A DNA stretch of 64,000 nucleotides, from positions 1 to 64,000 of the forward strand of contig CAJTJP010000015.1 of assembly GCA_910576855.1 (NCBI GenBank), read 5' to 3'. Of the stretch, positions 25,501-34,700 are shown piece after piece. Within the stretch, counting starts at the first letter, position 1. Each line of letters opens with the position of its first letter. The DNA is from Erysipelotrichales bacterium. Its GTDB lineage: Bacteria > Bacillota_I > Bacilli_A > Erysipelotrichales > Erysipelotrichaceae. Made by a program: the position numbers and the translations under genes. Below the pieces are notes generated by a model. It saw nothing but the letters and a program-made list of their open reading frames with translations. It made no database searches and had not been told where the DNA came from.

Positions 25501-28252
25501 CAACATCACCTTTAATTGATGTCAAGCTTCCCCAAATACGTGCCTGACGACCGGTGTCCGAGACAAATTTCAGCATGTCATTCGCAAAGCGACGATATGC
25601 GTTACTGTTTGCCGTATATTCATCAGCACCGACCTGAATTATCGTTTCACTGTCAAATACAGGATTGCTTCCGCTCATATACTCATTAAAAATACTTTGT
25701 ACAAACTCTAAGCTCTCCGCATATTTTGTTGTTAAATTCAAATGGTCGTTTTCTCTGCCGTTTAACCCGTGACGTAAATCAGGTCTTACCTTAGTTAATG
25801 CCAAGGAATGTGCCGGTGTATCAATTTCAGGAACGATATTTACACCGTAAATACGTGATTCCTTGATTAAATTACGGAATTCATCCTTTGTATAGAATAC
25901 ATCGGTGCTTGTTAAATCAGCTTTATTCAAGCCGTTGTTTCCGCCTGCCTTAATATCAGATTCCAAACGGAAAGCAGAATAGGCTTTCATGATTTTATCC
26001 TCTGTTCCTAAATTCTCCAAAGGAATCAGATTATCGTTCAAATGGATTTGGAAGTCATTCATCTTATACCAAGACATCATTTTTACGACTTGTTCTAAGT
26101 AATCCATTGTGAATGTCTTTCTTCCGACATCAAGAATAAAGCCACGCACTTTATATAGCGGATAATCTCTTGTAATACCGCAAGGAATATTGCCTGTCTG
26201 CTTAATACTCTGCAGAATCGTTCTTGTTGCCCAGAATGCACCGGTTGCTGTTTCAGCTTCAACCGTTACCTTATCACTGATATCCATCAGGTATCCTTCA
26301 TCTTGTAAGCCCTTAGTTTTATCTGTAGTCAAGGAAAGCAGAATTTCACCGGCATTAGCTGTGCTGCCTTTCGCAACACTCATCGTTTTTCCGGTTATTT
26401 CCTTATAATCAGCTGCTAAAGCTTCCGCTGTTTCCTTTAACGCATCGTTCGCATAAACGACCTTTGCATTTGCTGCAACGCTGAAAGTACCGCTCTTTCC
26501 TTTCCACTCCTGAAGCTCAGGAAGGATGTTCGGAGCTGCATTATCAGAAGCATTGACTGTATTGGTACCCGGAATTGTTACCGAAATTTCTTTAAAGATA
26601 TATTCGCCGGTCTCATCATTCGTTACTTTAAATGATGCTGTAACTTCCTTATCAACAATCGGCTTATAAATATTCAGTTCGCTGTCTACGATCTGCTCTA
26701 AATCAGTACCGTTGTAGGTAACGGTAAAGCCGTTTTCATTCGGCAAATTAACCGATAGCTTTGTATCGCCCGCTGTCGGTGTATCGATTGTAATCGCATT
26801 AGCAACATCATCGATACCTGCTTTGATCTCTCCGCCGTAGATTTCAATTTCATATAAAGAAATTGTATACCAACTAATTGTACCATCAGGATCCTGTGGA
26901 TCAAAAGAATCAATTTTCAAACGAACATAGCGTGCTTGTTGTACCTCATCCAAAACAATTTTTTCATTTTTTGATTTTGGCTGCTGATTAAAGGACTTGA
27001 CAGTTGTCCAATCCGTTTCTGCCATCGGTGAACTTAACGTATCAGCTATTTGAATTTTATATGATGTAGCCTTACGTGCTTCCCAAAACAATCTTATTGT
27101 TTTGACATTCATCGTTGAACCTAAATCAACATAAATCCACGGAGCTGGATCAGAGGTAGATGCACCTCCTCCATTGCTTGCCCAACGTGATTCTCGTGCT
27201 TCGGTATTACCATCTAATACTTTATTGGCTGTAAATGAGGTTCCGGCTTCTACACTGCTTGCGGCAGCCGATTTATTTAATGCGACATTATCAGTTGGAT
27301 CCTGTTCTACATCTACTTCATTAAATATCTTAAACTCTCTACAGGAAACATAATCGTAAGAACCATTTATTTTAACTCCTGTAACCTCTAATTTTACATA
27401 ACGACCACTAATATCGCTATCTAATTTTATTTTAGATTCAGTTGCTGTATTATCTGTAACGGCTACAACCGGAGTTCCCCAATTTTCCGTACTGTTAGAA
27501 ACATAAATATTGAAGTCAGTCGCATAATGAGTTTCACTTTCCCAATAAGCCTCAAATTTATTCATTGTCATGGTTTCACCAAGATCAACATATGCCCATT
27601 GAGTCGGTTCTTCTTCGGTTCTCCATCTTGAATTATTATCTAAGCTTCCATCTGTTAATTTTGCACGCTCTGCATCTTTTTGTGCATCTGTGTTGCCATA
27701 TGCAGCACTAGCTGTAACCGATTTATTGAGTGCCAGATTGGTATTAGAGGATACAACTGGATCATTGAAAATCTTGAATTCATAACAAGAAACACTGTTA
27801 TAGCCGAACATCTGAGTAACTTCTAATTTTACATATCGTCCGCTGACGCTTGTCTGTGTTGTTGCCGTTGCATTTTGGCCGCTGCCGTCTGTAACCGCAA
27901 CAACCGGTGTCCCCCAGTTATCTGTGTCATCACTGACATAAATATTGTATGAGGAAGCATAAACCGAACTGCTCTCCCATTTCATCTCAAACTTATTCAT
28001 CGTCTTGCTTTCGCCGAGATCAACGTAAGCCCATTGAGTAACTCCGGATTCCGAAGACCAACGAGTTTCATCATTGCCATCCGTTAAATTGGATGCCGGC
28101 ATCGTTGAATGCTCGTTACTTGCGGTAACGGCTTTACCCTGTGCAAGATTGTCTGTTGCTGCTTTTACATTTGCTTTAAATCCGCTGAATACACCGGTAA
28201 AGCATAATGCAAAGGCCAACAGACCCTTACTCAATCTTTGCCAACCTTTCAT
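22517..28252 (-). CDS. Cell-wall-anchored GH20 hexosaminidase/lacto-N-biosidase-like enzyme
   Basis: 1911 aa from ATG 28250-28252 (AAGGAGG upstream); a frame extension of 42 codons carries no signal and is ignored. Order: signal peptide (1-32); three F5/8 discoidin-like domains (about 34-165, 172-312, 322-473); linker; GH20 N-domain (about 575-690); GH20 barrel (about 695-1060) with the catalytic pair Asp877-Glu878 in QVGADEY; LamG-like domain; FIVAR-type helices; another discoidin domain; three FIVAR repeats; a beta domain ending SVYALVQF; sorting signal PNTGD with hydrophobic helix and KKRQQ tail. Classical enzymes have H-x-G-G-D-E; here V-G-A-D-E, and G-A-D-E also occurs in lacto-N-biosidases. 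It should release N-acetylhexosamine or lacto-N-biose from host or milk glycans at the surface. The exact substrate is inferred only. Confidence 0.9.
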   Translation of the reverse strand: MKGWQRLSKGLLAFALCFTGVFSGFKANVKAATDNLAQGKAVTASNEHSTMPASNLTDGNDETRWSSESGVTQWAYVDLGESKTMNKFEMKWESSSVYASSYNIYVSDDTDNWGTPVVAVTDGSGQNATATTQTSVSGRYVKLEVTQMFGYNSVSCYEFKIFNDPVVSSNTNLALNKSVTASAAYGNTDAQKDAERAKLTDGSLDNNSRWRTEEEPTQWAYVDLGETMTMNKFEAYWESETHYATDFNIYVSNSTENWGTPVVAVTDNTATESKIKLDSDISGRYVKLEVTGVKINGSYDYVSCREFKIFNEVDVEQDPTDNVALNKSAAASSVEAGTSFTANKVLDGNTEARESRWASNGGGASTSDPAPWIYVDLGSTMNVKTIRLFWEARKATSYKIQIADTLSSPMAETDWTTVKSFNQQPKSKNEKIVLDEVQQARYVRLKIDSFDPQDPDGTISWYTISLYEIEIYGGEIKAGIDDVANAITIDTPTAGDTKLSVNLPNENGFTVTYNGTDLEQIVDSELNIYKPIVDKEVTASFKVTNDETGEYIFKEISVTIPGTNTVNASDNAAPNILPELQEWKGKSGTFSVAANAKVVYANDALKETAEALAADYKEITGKTMSVAKGSTANAGEILLSLTTDKTKGLQDEGYLMDISDKVTVEAETATGAFWATRTILQSIKQTGNIPCGITRDYPLYKVRGFILDVGRKTFTMDYLEQVVKMMSWYKMNDFQIHLNDNLIPLENLGTEDKIMKAYSAFRLESDIKAGGNNGLNKADLTSTDVFYTKDEFRNLIKESRIYGVNIVPEIDTPAHSLALTKVRPDLRHGLNGRENDHLNLTTKYAESLEFVQSIFNEYMSGSNPVFDSETIIQVGADEYTANSNAYRRFANDMLKFVSDTGRQARIWGSLTSIKGDVEVRGEGIEMNLWNGGWADMREMYDLGFDLINCNDGDYYIVPNAGYYYDYLNESVLYDKKINQIGGNYIPAGDEKMIGGAFAVWNDMTDYLENGISEYDVYDRIKTATALFGAKLWGKGDKTLSEAKSTAVQLGDGPDTNFGYEVDSKQDAIVNYPMDDMSDVSGNGYDLTKGVNASISQVDGKNALKLNGNESYINTPLTTVGLNNDLRVKVKRTAARNDEQILFESDYGTFKAVQKGTGKVGFTRENRDYSFDYKLPVNEWVELEFKNQHNVIELYVNGTKIDTIGDGEKTEGRPLLATAMFPVARIGSKTNSFIGYVDDVRIGANDTFNSTMTLDYALINANAINNADSELSALVERAKDLLKEYAPAAKDIEDMTNAINNKLNGMEFEKADYSAVDKYLALVPQDKSVFSDESVARLETVINSIRQDLPASMQSTVDGYAKTLAAALQALETKVEKNVDYIDSSTLRATASSYQDGSSAPEKAIDGDPNTMWHTDWSITTGDHWINFELATKANVDGLSYVPRSVGVNGMPLQYEVQVSDDGQTYRTVKTGTLSQSSEQKEIEFEKVNTKHVRFVIKRGVNGNGSAAEIMLYNADAEADVNGLNALIQKAEAIKNDGFTASSWQALQSKIAEAKALAGQTKPAANDVEIMKRELSKMMTALEYPAEKSILKDLIAKAEKLNEKDFTAETWAKLRDMLAEAKAINGDESAIQETVDIIVEKLQLAIDELVKETVDKSELTTLVNTAKAIDTSKYTDLSVSILHTNIAYAESVLNNPNATHDLIKEAFDNLKNAIENLEEASTDNIVLEAPKHGVSISAPAGVLDPNTVLQVLKVEDAKNITAAVKKTLAAIKGKYTAFDVTLLLNGKEVQPKGTITISMTVPKGYDVKKLGLYHISDNGKMTAVKFTVKGNKIVFKTNHLSVYALVQFENGVVNPIKPNEPLNPDNNETLKPGTVGTPNTGDSTMLSSYAWICLCAGAAVLFTYKKRQQNGK

Positions 28253-28298
28253 AAATACATTTTCCTCCTTATGTACACAGTAATTATAAAACAAATAA

Positions 28299-28326
28299 GT
28301 TATAATAATTTTGTACAGTTTGTAAA
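28299..28326 (-). promoter_or_regulatory. Possible promoter of the GH20 gene
   Basis: TTTACA (28321-28326), 16 bp, TATAAC (28299-28304) on the minus strand. A second TATAAT at 28283-28288 is nearer the gene but lacks a good -35. Confidence 0.4.
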
Positions 28327-28380
28327 AATCTTGCAATATTCGTTGCGTTACAGCCATCAAAAAAAAAGCATTCAACAAAT

Positions 28381-28408
28381 TAAAAAAACCGGCAAATTAT
28401 ACCGGTTT
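28381..28408 (-). terminator. Terminator of the rubrerythrin operon
   Basis: ACCGG arms around 28388-28406 with a run of T on the minus strand, 20-47 bases beyond the rubrerythrin stop. Confidence 0.75.
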
Positions 28409-28427
28409 CTGTTATGCTGATTGAACT

Positions 28428-28964
28428 CTAGTAATTTTCTTCCTGAATTGCGAAATAAGCCTGCGCATGATCGCATACCGGGCAAACCTCAGGTGCTTCC
28501 TTACCGACATGCAAATGTCCGCAATTTAAGCATTCCCAAACAGTTTCCTCAGCCTTTTCAAACACTGAGCCGTCCTCGATATTAGCTAATAATGCCGCAT
28601 AGCGTTTTTCATGAGCTGCCTCGATTTTTGCAACACCTTCCATGGTTTCCGCAATATCATCGAAGCCTTCCTCTCTTGCTTCCTTTGCCATACGTGCATA
28701 CATATCGGTCCACTCGAAGTTTTCACCTGCTGCCGCATCCTTTAAATTTTCTACGGTTGTAGGCACACCGTCATGAAGCAGCTTGAACCACAGCTTCGCA
28801 TGTTCCTTTTCATTGTCTGCAGTCTTTTGGAAAATATCCGCAATCTGCACATAGCCTTCTTTTTTCGCTTTAGAAGCATAGAAGGTATACTTATTTCTTG
28901 CCTGAGATTCTCCGGCAAATGCCTCCATCAAATTCTTTTCTGTCTTTGTTCCTTTTAAATTCAT
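28428..28964 (-). CDS. rbr: Rubrerythrin
   Basis: 178 aa. The N-terminal four-helix ferritin-like domain carries the diiron ligands: Glu19 in AFAGESQARNKY, the E-x-x-H in ADNEKEHAKLW, Glu in AKEAREEGF and E-x-x-H in IEAAHEKRY. The C-terminal rubredoxin-like domain has CLNCGH and CPVCDHAQ. It reduces hydrogen peroxide to water with electrons from rubredoxin, a main peroxide defence in anaerobes. It lies 12 bp after the rubredoxin-like gene, with AGGAGGAG upstream; both probably share a promoter with a palindromic operator-like site at 29337-29351. Confidence 0.96.
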   Translation of the reverse strand: MNLKGTKTEKNLMEAFAGESQARNKYTFYASKAKKEGYVQIADIFQKTADNEKEHAKLWFKLLHDGVPTTVENLKDAAAGENFEWTDMYARMAKEAREEGFDDIAETMEGVAKIEAAHEKRYAALLANIEDGSVFEKAEETVWECLNCGHLHVGKEAPEVCPVCDHAQAYFAIQEENY

Positions 28965-28976
28965 GTTTGTCTCCTC

Positions 28977-29309
28977 CTAGTATTTTCCTTTTGCGATATG
29001 TCCCGCCAATTCAGCCTTAGCCATCTGTTTGATTTCCCACGCATATTTTTTCGCTAATTCAAACACATGGACACAGCCGGGATCCAAATTATCTTCGATT
29101 CCCGCGCAAGCAGCCTTATCCAGCTTCATCGCCAAATGAATCAGCTGCATATGCAAATCATTGGTTTTATCGCTGCGATAAATCTTTTCAGCCTCAGCTT
29201 CATCAACTAAACTGAAACGCTCGGCAGAAACACCGCATTTCGGACATTTGCTCGGTGCCTGTGCACCCTCTGCGACATAGCCGCACACTTCACATTTCCA
29301 TAAACTCAT
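28977..29309 (-). CDS. Rubredoxin-domain protein with helical C-terminus
   Basis: 110 aa. The N-terminal rubredoxin-type iron site has CEVCGY and CPKCGVSAERF (about 6-33). The rest is helical, including HLAMKLDKAACAGIEDNLDPG and an Ala/Lys-rich end, resembling short rubredoxin-like proteins found with rubrerythrin. The role is probably electron delivery to the rubrerythrin encoded 12 bp downstream. Whether the helical part binds a partner or metal cannot be judged (a few His and Cys are present). First gene of the two-gene operon. Confidence 0.85.
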   Translation of the reverse strand: MSLWKCEVCGYVAEGAQAPSKCPKCGVSAERFSLVDEAEAEKIYRSDKTNDLHMQLIHLAMKLDKAACAGIEDNLDPGCVHVFELAKKYAWEIKQMAKAELAGHIAKGKY

Positions 29310-29336
29310 GGTTGATTACCTCACTTTCGTTTACTG

Positions 29337-29351
29337 GTTATATTGTATAAC
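29337..29351. promoter_or_regulatory. Palindromic operator-like site before the rubrerythrin operon
   Basis: Perfect inverted repeat GTTATA-TTG-TATAAC overlapping a TATACA -10 on the minus strand, 28 bp upstream of the rubredoxin-like start. Its AT-rich TTATA...TATAA arms recall PerR/Fur-type boxes but do not match the consensus fully. Confidence 0.5.
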
Positions 29352-29557
29352 ACAACCGTTTAAATTGCACGTCTTTTTATCAGGAATTTTATAATGCTCT
29401 TTTTCTTCCTTTTCTATTATATTGGTTTCAATTCAAAAAAATATACTATAATTCACAATTTAAAATCATTTTTATCGATGTAAATTCATTTTAAACAAGG
29501 AATCTATGTACTTTTTTTAAAGAATGAAGTAAAATATTAATCATCGGAGGTAACTAT

Positions 29558-31651
29558 ATGAATACAAAACACCCGTTTGATGATTTCGGTATCAATTTAT
29601 TTGATGAGCATGTGATGAAGGAAAGACTTCCTCATCCGGTTTATACAAAATGGGAAACCGCTACAAGAAAAGAGGACGCGTTGGATCGGCCAACGGCAGA
29701 TGCGATAGCGCACGCAATGAAAACATGGGCGATGGAAAAAGGCGCTACGCATTTTACGCATTGGTTTCAACCGATGACCGGCTCTACTGCCGAAAAGCAC
29801 GACAGCTTTGTGGAACCGGGAGAATACGGTCAGCCGATATCGCGCTTCAGCGGCAAAAGCTTGATCAAGGGAGAAGGAGATGCTTCGAGCTTTCCCAGCG
29901 GCGGACTTCGCGCTACCTTTGAGGCAAGAGGCTATACCTACTGGGATTGTACCTCACCGGCATTCATCAGAGACAATGTATTATGCATTCCGACGATTTT
30001 CGTATCGTATAACGGTGAAACATTAGATAAGAAAGCACCGCTGTTGAAATCTATTGAAGCGGTATCCAAACAGGCAACGCGCATTGTGAATTCCTTTAAG
30101 GATAAGGATGTAAAGCGAGTAATGCCGATGGTCGGCTTAGAGCAGGAATATTTCCTGATCGATAAAGAATTATATCGCAATCGTATGGATCTGCTTCATG
30201 CGGGCAGAACATTGTTCGGGGCAATGTCACCGAAAGGAAACGGAATTTCTAAGCATTATTTCGGTTCTATACCGACAAGAGTCGATGCCTTTATGCAGGA
30301 GGTCGACAAGGAGCTTTGGAAGCTCGGGATCTATGCGAAGACTGAGCACAATGAGGCTGCCCCCTGTCAGTTTGAAATCGCGCCTCTGTATGCCGATGCG
30401 AATATCGCCGTGGATCAAAATCAGATCATTATGGATATGCTGAAAAAAACAGCCGATAAGCATGGCTTTGCCTGCCTGTTGAATGAAAAACCGTTTGAGC
30501 ATGTGAACGGCAGTGGCAAGCATAATAACTGGTCGCTGGTATGCGATGACGGACAGAATCTATTAGAGCCGGGTGATCGTCCACACGAAAACATTCGCTT
30601 CCTGTTATTTGTTTGTGCCGTTATTGAGGCTGTTGATACATATCCCGAGCTGCTTCGAATGGCAAGCTCATGTTACGGAAATGATTATCGCTTAGGAGCC
30701 AATGAAGCTCCTCCGGCCATTATCAGTATCTGTATGGGAAGCTATTTAGAGGAAATTTTGACCCGCTTGGAAAAGGGTGATGATGAACTGGAAATCGAGG
30801 TCAACACGACTCCGTTTGAAATCGGCAATCTTGCCTATATACCGAAGGATACAAGCGATCGCAATCGTACCTCTCCGTTTGCCTTTACCGGCAACAAGTT
30901 TGAATTCCGCATGGTTGGTTCCTCACGCTCCGCCGCCACCACAAATATCGTATTAAATACGATCGTAGCCGATGTCTTATGCAGAATCGCCGACGAGCTT
31001 GCGCCGTTAAAATATATCGAGGATATTCGTAATCATTCCTTAGCTATTTGTAAGCGTATTTTGCGTAAGCATAATCGGATTCTGTTTTCTAAGGACGGCT
31101 ACAGTGAGGATTGGATCAAGGAAGCAGAAAAGCGCGGCTTAGCTAATATTAACAGCTATGTACATTCCATCGATTCTCTGATTGATGATAAAGCAGTCGC
31201 TATGTTTGAGCGCAACAATGTTTATAATTATAATGAATTGGCAGCCCGTACAAATATTTTATATGATGAAGTCATCAAGGATATTAAAATTGAAGCAATG
31301 GTATTATTAGACATCTCAAAAAAGGTGTTGTTACCGGCTTTGGTAAAGGAAATCAAGTTTTACAGTGATGCATTGAATTCCTTAGACAGAAGAAATGCGT
31401 TCTTTGAGCGTAAAATTGATCGCTTAACCACGCTTTTAGATCAGTTTGATATCCGTTATCATGAGTTTAAAGAAGCCTTTATGAAGCGTAAGAATTATAC
31501 TGATATCAAAGAAAAAGCATTTTATATGAATGATCGCTTGGTGAAGCAAATGCAGGAATTAAGAAATGTGATTGATGCGATTGAAGAAAGCATCAGTGCC
31601 GATAATTATCCTGTTCCTACATATGAACAGCTATTTACATCTGTAAATTAA
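29558..31651 (+). CDS. glnN: Glutamine synthetase type III
   Basis: 697 aa, the typical GSIII length and much longer than GSI. The GSIII-specific N-terminus (GINLFDEHVMKERLP, then PTADAIAHAMKTWAMEKGAT with HWFQPMTGSTAEKHD) is intact, as are the metal and ammonium-site segments VGLEQEYFLID, TEHNEAAPCQFEIAP and HVNGSGKHNNWS. Makes glutamine from glutamate, ammonia and ATP as a dodecamer. GGAGG precedes the ATG. It is a single gene with its own terminator, divergent from the rubrerythrin operon; no glnR/amtB-type gene is adjacent. A TATAAT at 29447-29452 may be its -10. Confidence 0.97.
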   Translation: MNTKHPFDDFGINLFDEHVMKERLPHPVYTKWETATRKEDALDRPTADAIAHAMKTWAMEKGATHFTHWFQPMTGSTAEKHDSFVEPGEYGQPISRFSGKSLIKGEGDASSFPSGGLRATFEARGYTYWDCTSPAFIRDNVLCIPTIFVSYNGETLDKKAPLLKSIEAVSKQATRIVNSFKDKDVKRVMPMVGLEQEYFLIDKELYRNRMDLLHAGRTLFGAMSPKGNGISKHYFGSIPTRVDAFMQEVDKELWKLGIYAKTEHNEAAPCQFEIAPLYADANIAVDQNQIIMDMLKKTADKHGFACLLNEKPFEHVNGSGKHNNWSLVCDDGQNLLEPGDRPHENIRFLLFVCAVIEAVDTYPELLRMASSCYGNDYRLGANEAPPAIISICMGSYLEEILTRLEKGDDELEIEVNTTPFEIGNLAYIPKDTSDRNRTSPFAFTGNKFEFRMVGSSRSAATTNIVLNTIVADVLCRIADELAPLKYIEDIRNHSLAICKRILRKHNRILFSKDGYSEDWIKEAEKRGLANINSYVHSIDSLIDDKAVAMFERNNVYNYNELAARTNILYDEVIKDIKIEAMVLLDISKKVLLPALVKEIKFYSDALNSLDRRNAFFERKIDRLTTLLDQFDIRYHEFKEAFMKRKNYTDIKEKAFYMNDRLVKQMQELRNVIDAIEESISADNYPVPTYEQLFTSVN

Positions 31652-31670
31652 GCATATGATTATATTATAA

Positions 31671-31722
31671 AAAAGCAGGAAGTGCTTTTGTGATTCAGGA
31701 CACAAAACACCTCCTGTTTTTC
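31671..31722 (+). terminator. Terminator of glnN (also usable on the minus strand)
   Basis: Long interrupted stem with arms around 31675-31692 and 31701-31718 and a T-run on the plus strand. An A-run at the left allows termination of the convergent GH2 gene. Confidence 0.75.
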
Positions 31723-31729
31723 TTTATAT

Positions 31730-34700
31730 CTATGCCTGCTGTTTGCGTTTTCGATAATACAATATACTTAATATTGCCATACTGCCTAAGCAGCTTAACA
31801 TGAATTCAAAAGCCATTGTAGTATCACCGGTATTTGGTGCACCACCTTGTAGCTTATCATTCACAAAGGGTCGATTAGATGAAATCAGCGTATCATCAGG
31901 CTTAGTAGGATTATTTGGCTTAATGATTGGATGATTGGGCAGATTCGGATTCTGAGTGATGTCCTGATCTCGATAAACAAGCATAAAAATGGAGAAACGA
32001 TCACTTTCAAAGCTCAACGAATTACCCTTAACGGTTGCCTTTAGATAATTTACCTTTCCCTCATGATATCGCAAAACCGCAAATTCACGATCTGCCTGCA
32101 ATAGTTCATCGGGAATTGTTAAAGATATTGTGATCGGCTGCTTTAACTCATGGATTTCTCCAATAACCGTATTCTGTGAGCGAATCAATAGGCTGAGATC
32201 ATAAATAGTTCCGCACTTTAAATTCTGATGAATCGCAAATAGCTTCATTTGATTTAGTTGAGCTTTTTCATCTTCATCCATATTCTCCGGCTTTTGTTGA
32301 TTCTTCTTCATCGCCACTATTACATCGTTACCACTGCTTAATATCTGATCTACTTTTTCCTTCAGCTCCTTTGAAAGACTGCTTAAAATCATCTCCTTGT
32401 CTTCCTCATTCACATCTTCGACGATAACATCACCGCTTTCACCTTCTTGTTTTTTAAGCTCCTGTTTTGCTTTCAACAGATTCTCATATGCTTTTGTAAT
32501 AATGTTTTGATCATTTTGCTTTAAAGCAGCTTCAGCCTGTACTAATGCTTCCTGTAAGGCATTCCAGCTGTCCTCAGTGTAATGATTATTCTTGATAGCA
32601 ATACACTCATCATATAAAGTCTGCAAAGCATCCGTATTTACGTTAATTATATATTGGAAGGTATAAATATTTTCACTTCCTGATTCACTGCGTATCAATA
32701 CCTTGATAGAATGCTCGATTGGATCCTTGATAATCAGCGATGTTGCCGTATCTGCAATTCCCTGCACAGCGATTTGTAACGTATCAAAGCTTGGATAATC
32801 ACTAACAATCAATTCATAGCCGTTTATTTCAGGATCAAATTCTTTAATTGCTTCATTATTTATCGTAATTCCTGTCATTTTATTATTTGTATCGGCAGGC
32901 TCCTTTGCGACATATTCAAATACCTCAAGCTCGGTCAAGCCTGTATAAAGATTTACACCCTTTTTATCCATAATAAAGCGTACTTTACTTGTTGTAACCG
33001 GCTGTTTCAAATTTACTGTTGTTTTGCCATCTCCATCTTTATAGGAAATCGCCGTAATATAAGAAACCTCTTGCTCTATCCATGACTGTGTTTTATTGTC
33101 CCATGTCTGTACACGAAGCTCCAGTGTCTTTGGATCACTGTTATCGCTGTCAGTTTCCTTCGTGAAGATATAAGCAACAATATCAGAGATTGTATACTCA
33201 TTTTGCCATTCATAGCCAACCCAAGAAACTGCGTCTGTATCTCTTACGTTCCAATCGGTCCATCTTTCATTTTCACTATCACTAACAATTACTCCGTTAT
33301 TAATCGCTGCCAAACGATCAGCTGGCTTTGTACAGCTTTCACTTAATATCGGCATATCATTTTCTAATCGTGCGATATTGCGTGACTGCGGCAATGGTGC
33401 GACTACTCGTATTTTGGCGGTTACGGGAATCCTTTGCTGAGCAATTAGGATCGTGCCATTTACTGTATATGTGTTTCCTTGTGTAAATGTAGCGGCATCA
33501 TAATAATCCCAAACTACCGCAAATTCTCCCGCACTTTCTCCGTTGGTATAATATACATTGCGACTGCTTGGCAAGGAAAGGGCACTTCCCTCATGAATTA
33601 CCGTAGAATAATCCTCAGCTGCCGCAAAGCTATTATAGACGTTTACCGTTACCATCGCTGTAGCAGTACTCTCTAAGACACTTCCCTTAACGCTGTATAT
33701 ACCGGCAGTATCTGCCTTAAAGGACGATAAATCCCAAGTAACTTTTAATTCCTTGCTGCTTCCGTCACTGTAAATACCGGTGATTGTTTTCGGTAGCTGT
33801 AAGGTTTCATTGACATTCATTGTATACTTAGATACAAGCTCAAAGGCAGTCAATGTTGGTGCTGCTTCACTTTGCTTAGGAACGCTGTTCAGCGTAATGG
33901 TATTTGTTTCTAATCCTGCACCCTTCACATGCAGCTTGATTGTACCAGCACGCTTGGTTGACTGTAAAATGACAAGCGCTTTTCCGTTAAAGCTCTTTCT
34001 TGTTACATGCGTCGGTTCATCAATGCGGAAAGACTGTGTATCTGCTTGATTACCGTTGTCAACACCGACGATTCGTCCCTCACCCTCTAAGCTAAACGTA
34101 AGCTTTTGATTCGCATCTGGGACAAAATTACCGTCTTTATCTAATAGATCAACGGTGATATAAGATAAATCATAGCCATCACAAATCAATTCATTCTTAT
34201 CAGCGGTTAGCTTTGTTTTTACTGCCTCTGTCGATGTTGTTACTCGATTGGTGCCAACTGTATTTGTCACTTCCGTAAAAGTGCCGTCACTGTTTTTATC
34301 ATAAGCCTTAACCGATATTGTTCCAGGTTCATATTCCAATGTAAATTGTGCAAAATACTGTCCGTCAAATTCATTTCTTCCTACGCTGTTTTGCACTGCG
34401 AGCTTAGTGCCGATTTCCTTGCCATTACATTCCAATACCACCTTGTCCGCATCCGTGAATACCTGAACCTTAACCTGATTACCGTTTTTCAGCAGCTTAC
34501 TATTCCAGCTGTCGCTAATATGAAGTGTACGCACATTATCATTCCATAGGCTATGATATAAATAATAAATATCCTTAGGGAAGCCTGTTGTATCTACGAT
34601 ACCGAAGTAGCTTGATCGTGGTGCCGGACCCTGCTGACTGACACTGCCGGTACCGATGCCGTTCCAAGGTGTCGGTTCTCCCAGATAATCAAAGCCGGTC

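Noticed and set aside
28253-28378. 42-codon N-terminal extension of the GH20 protein
   Set aside because: AAGGAGG and a proper signal peptide place the start at 28252; the extension covers the promoter region.
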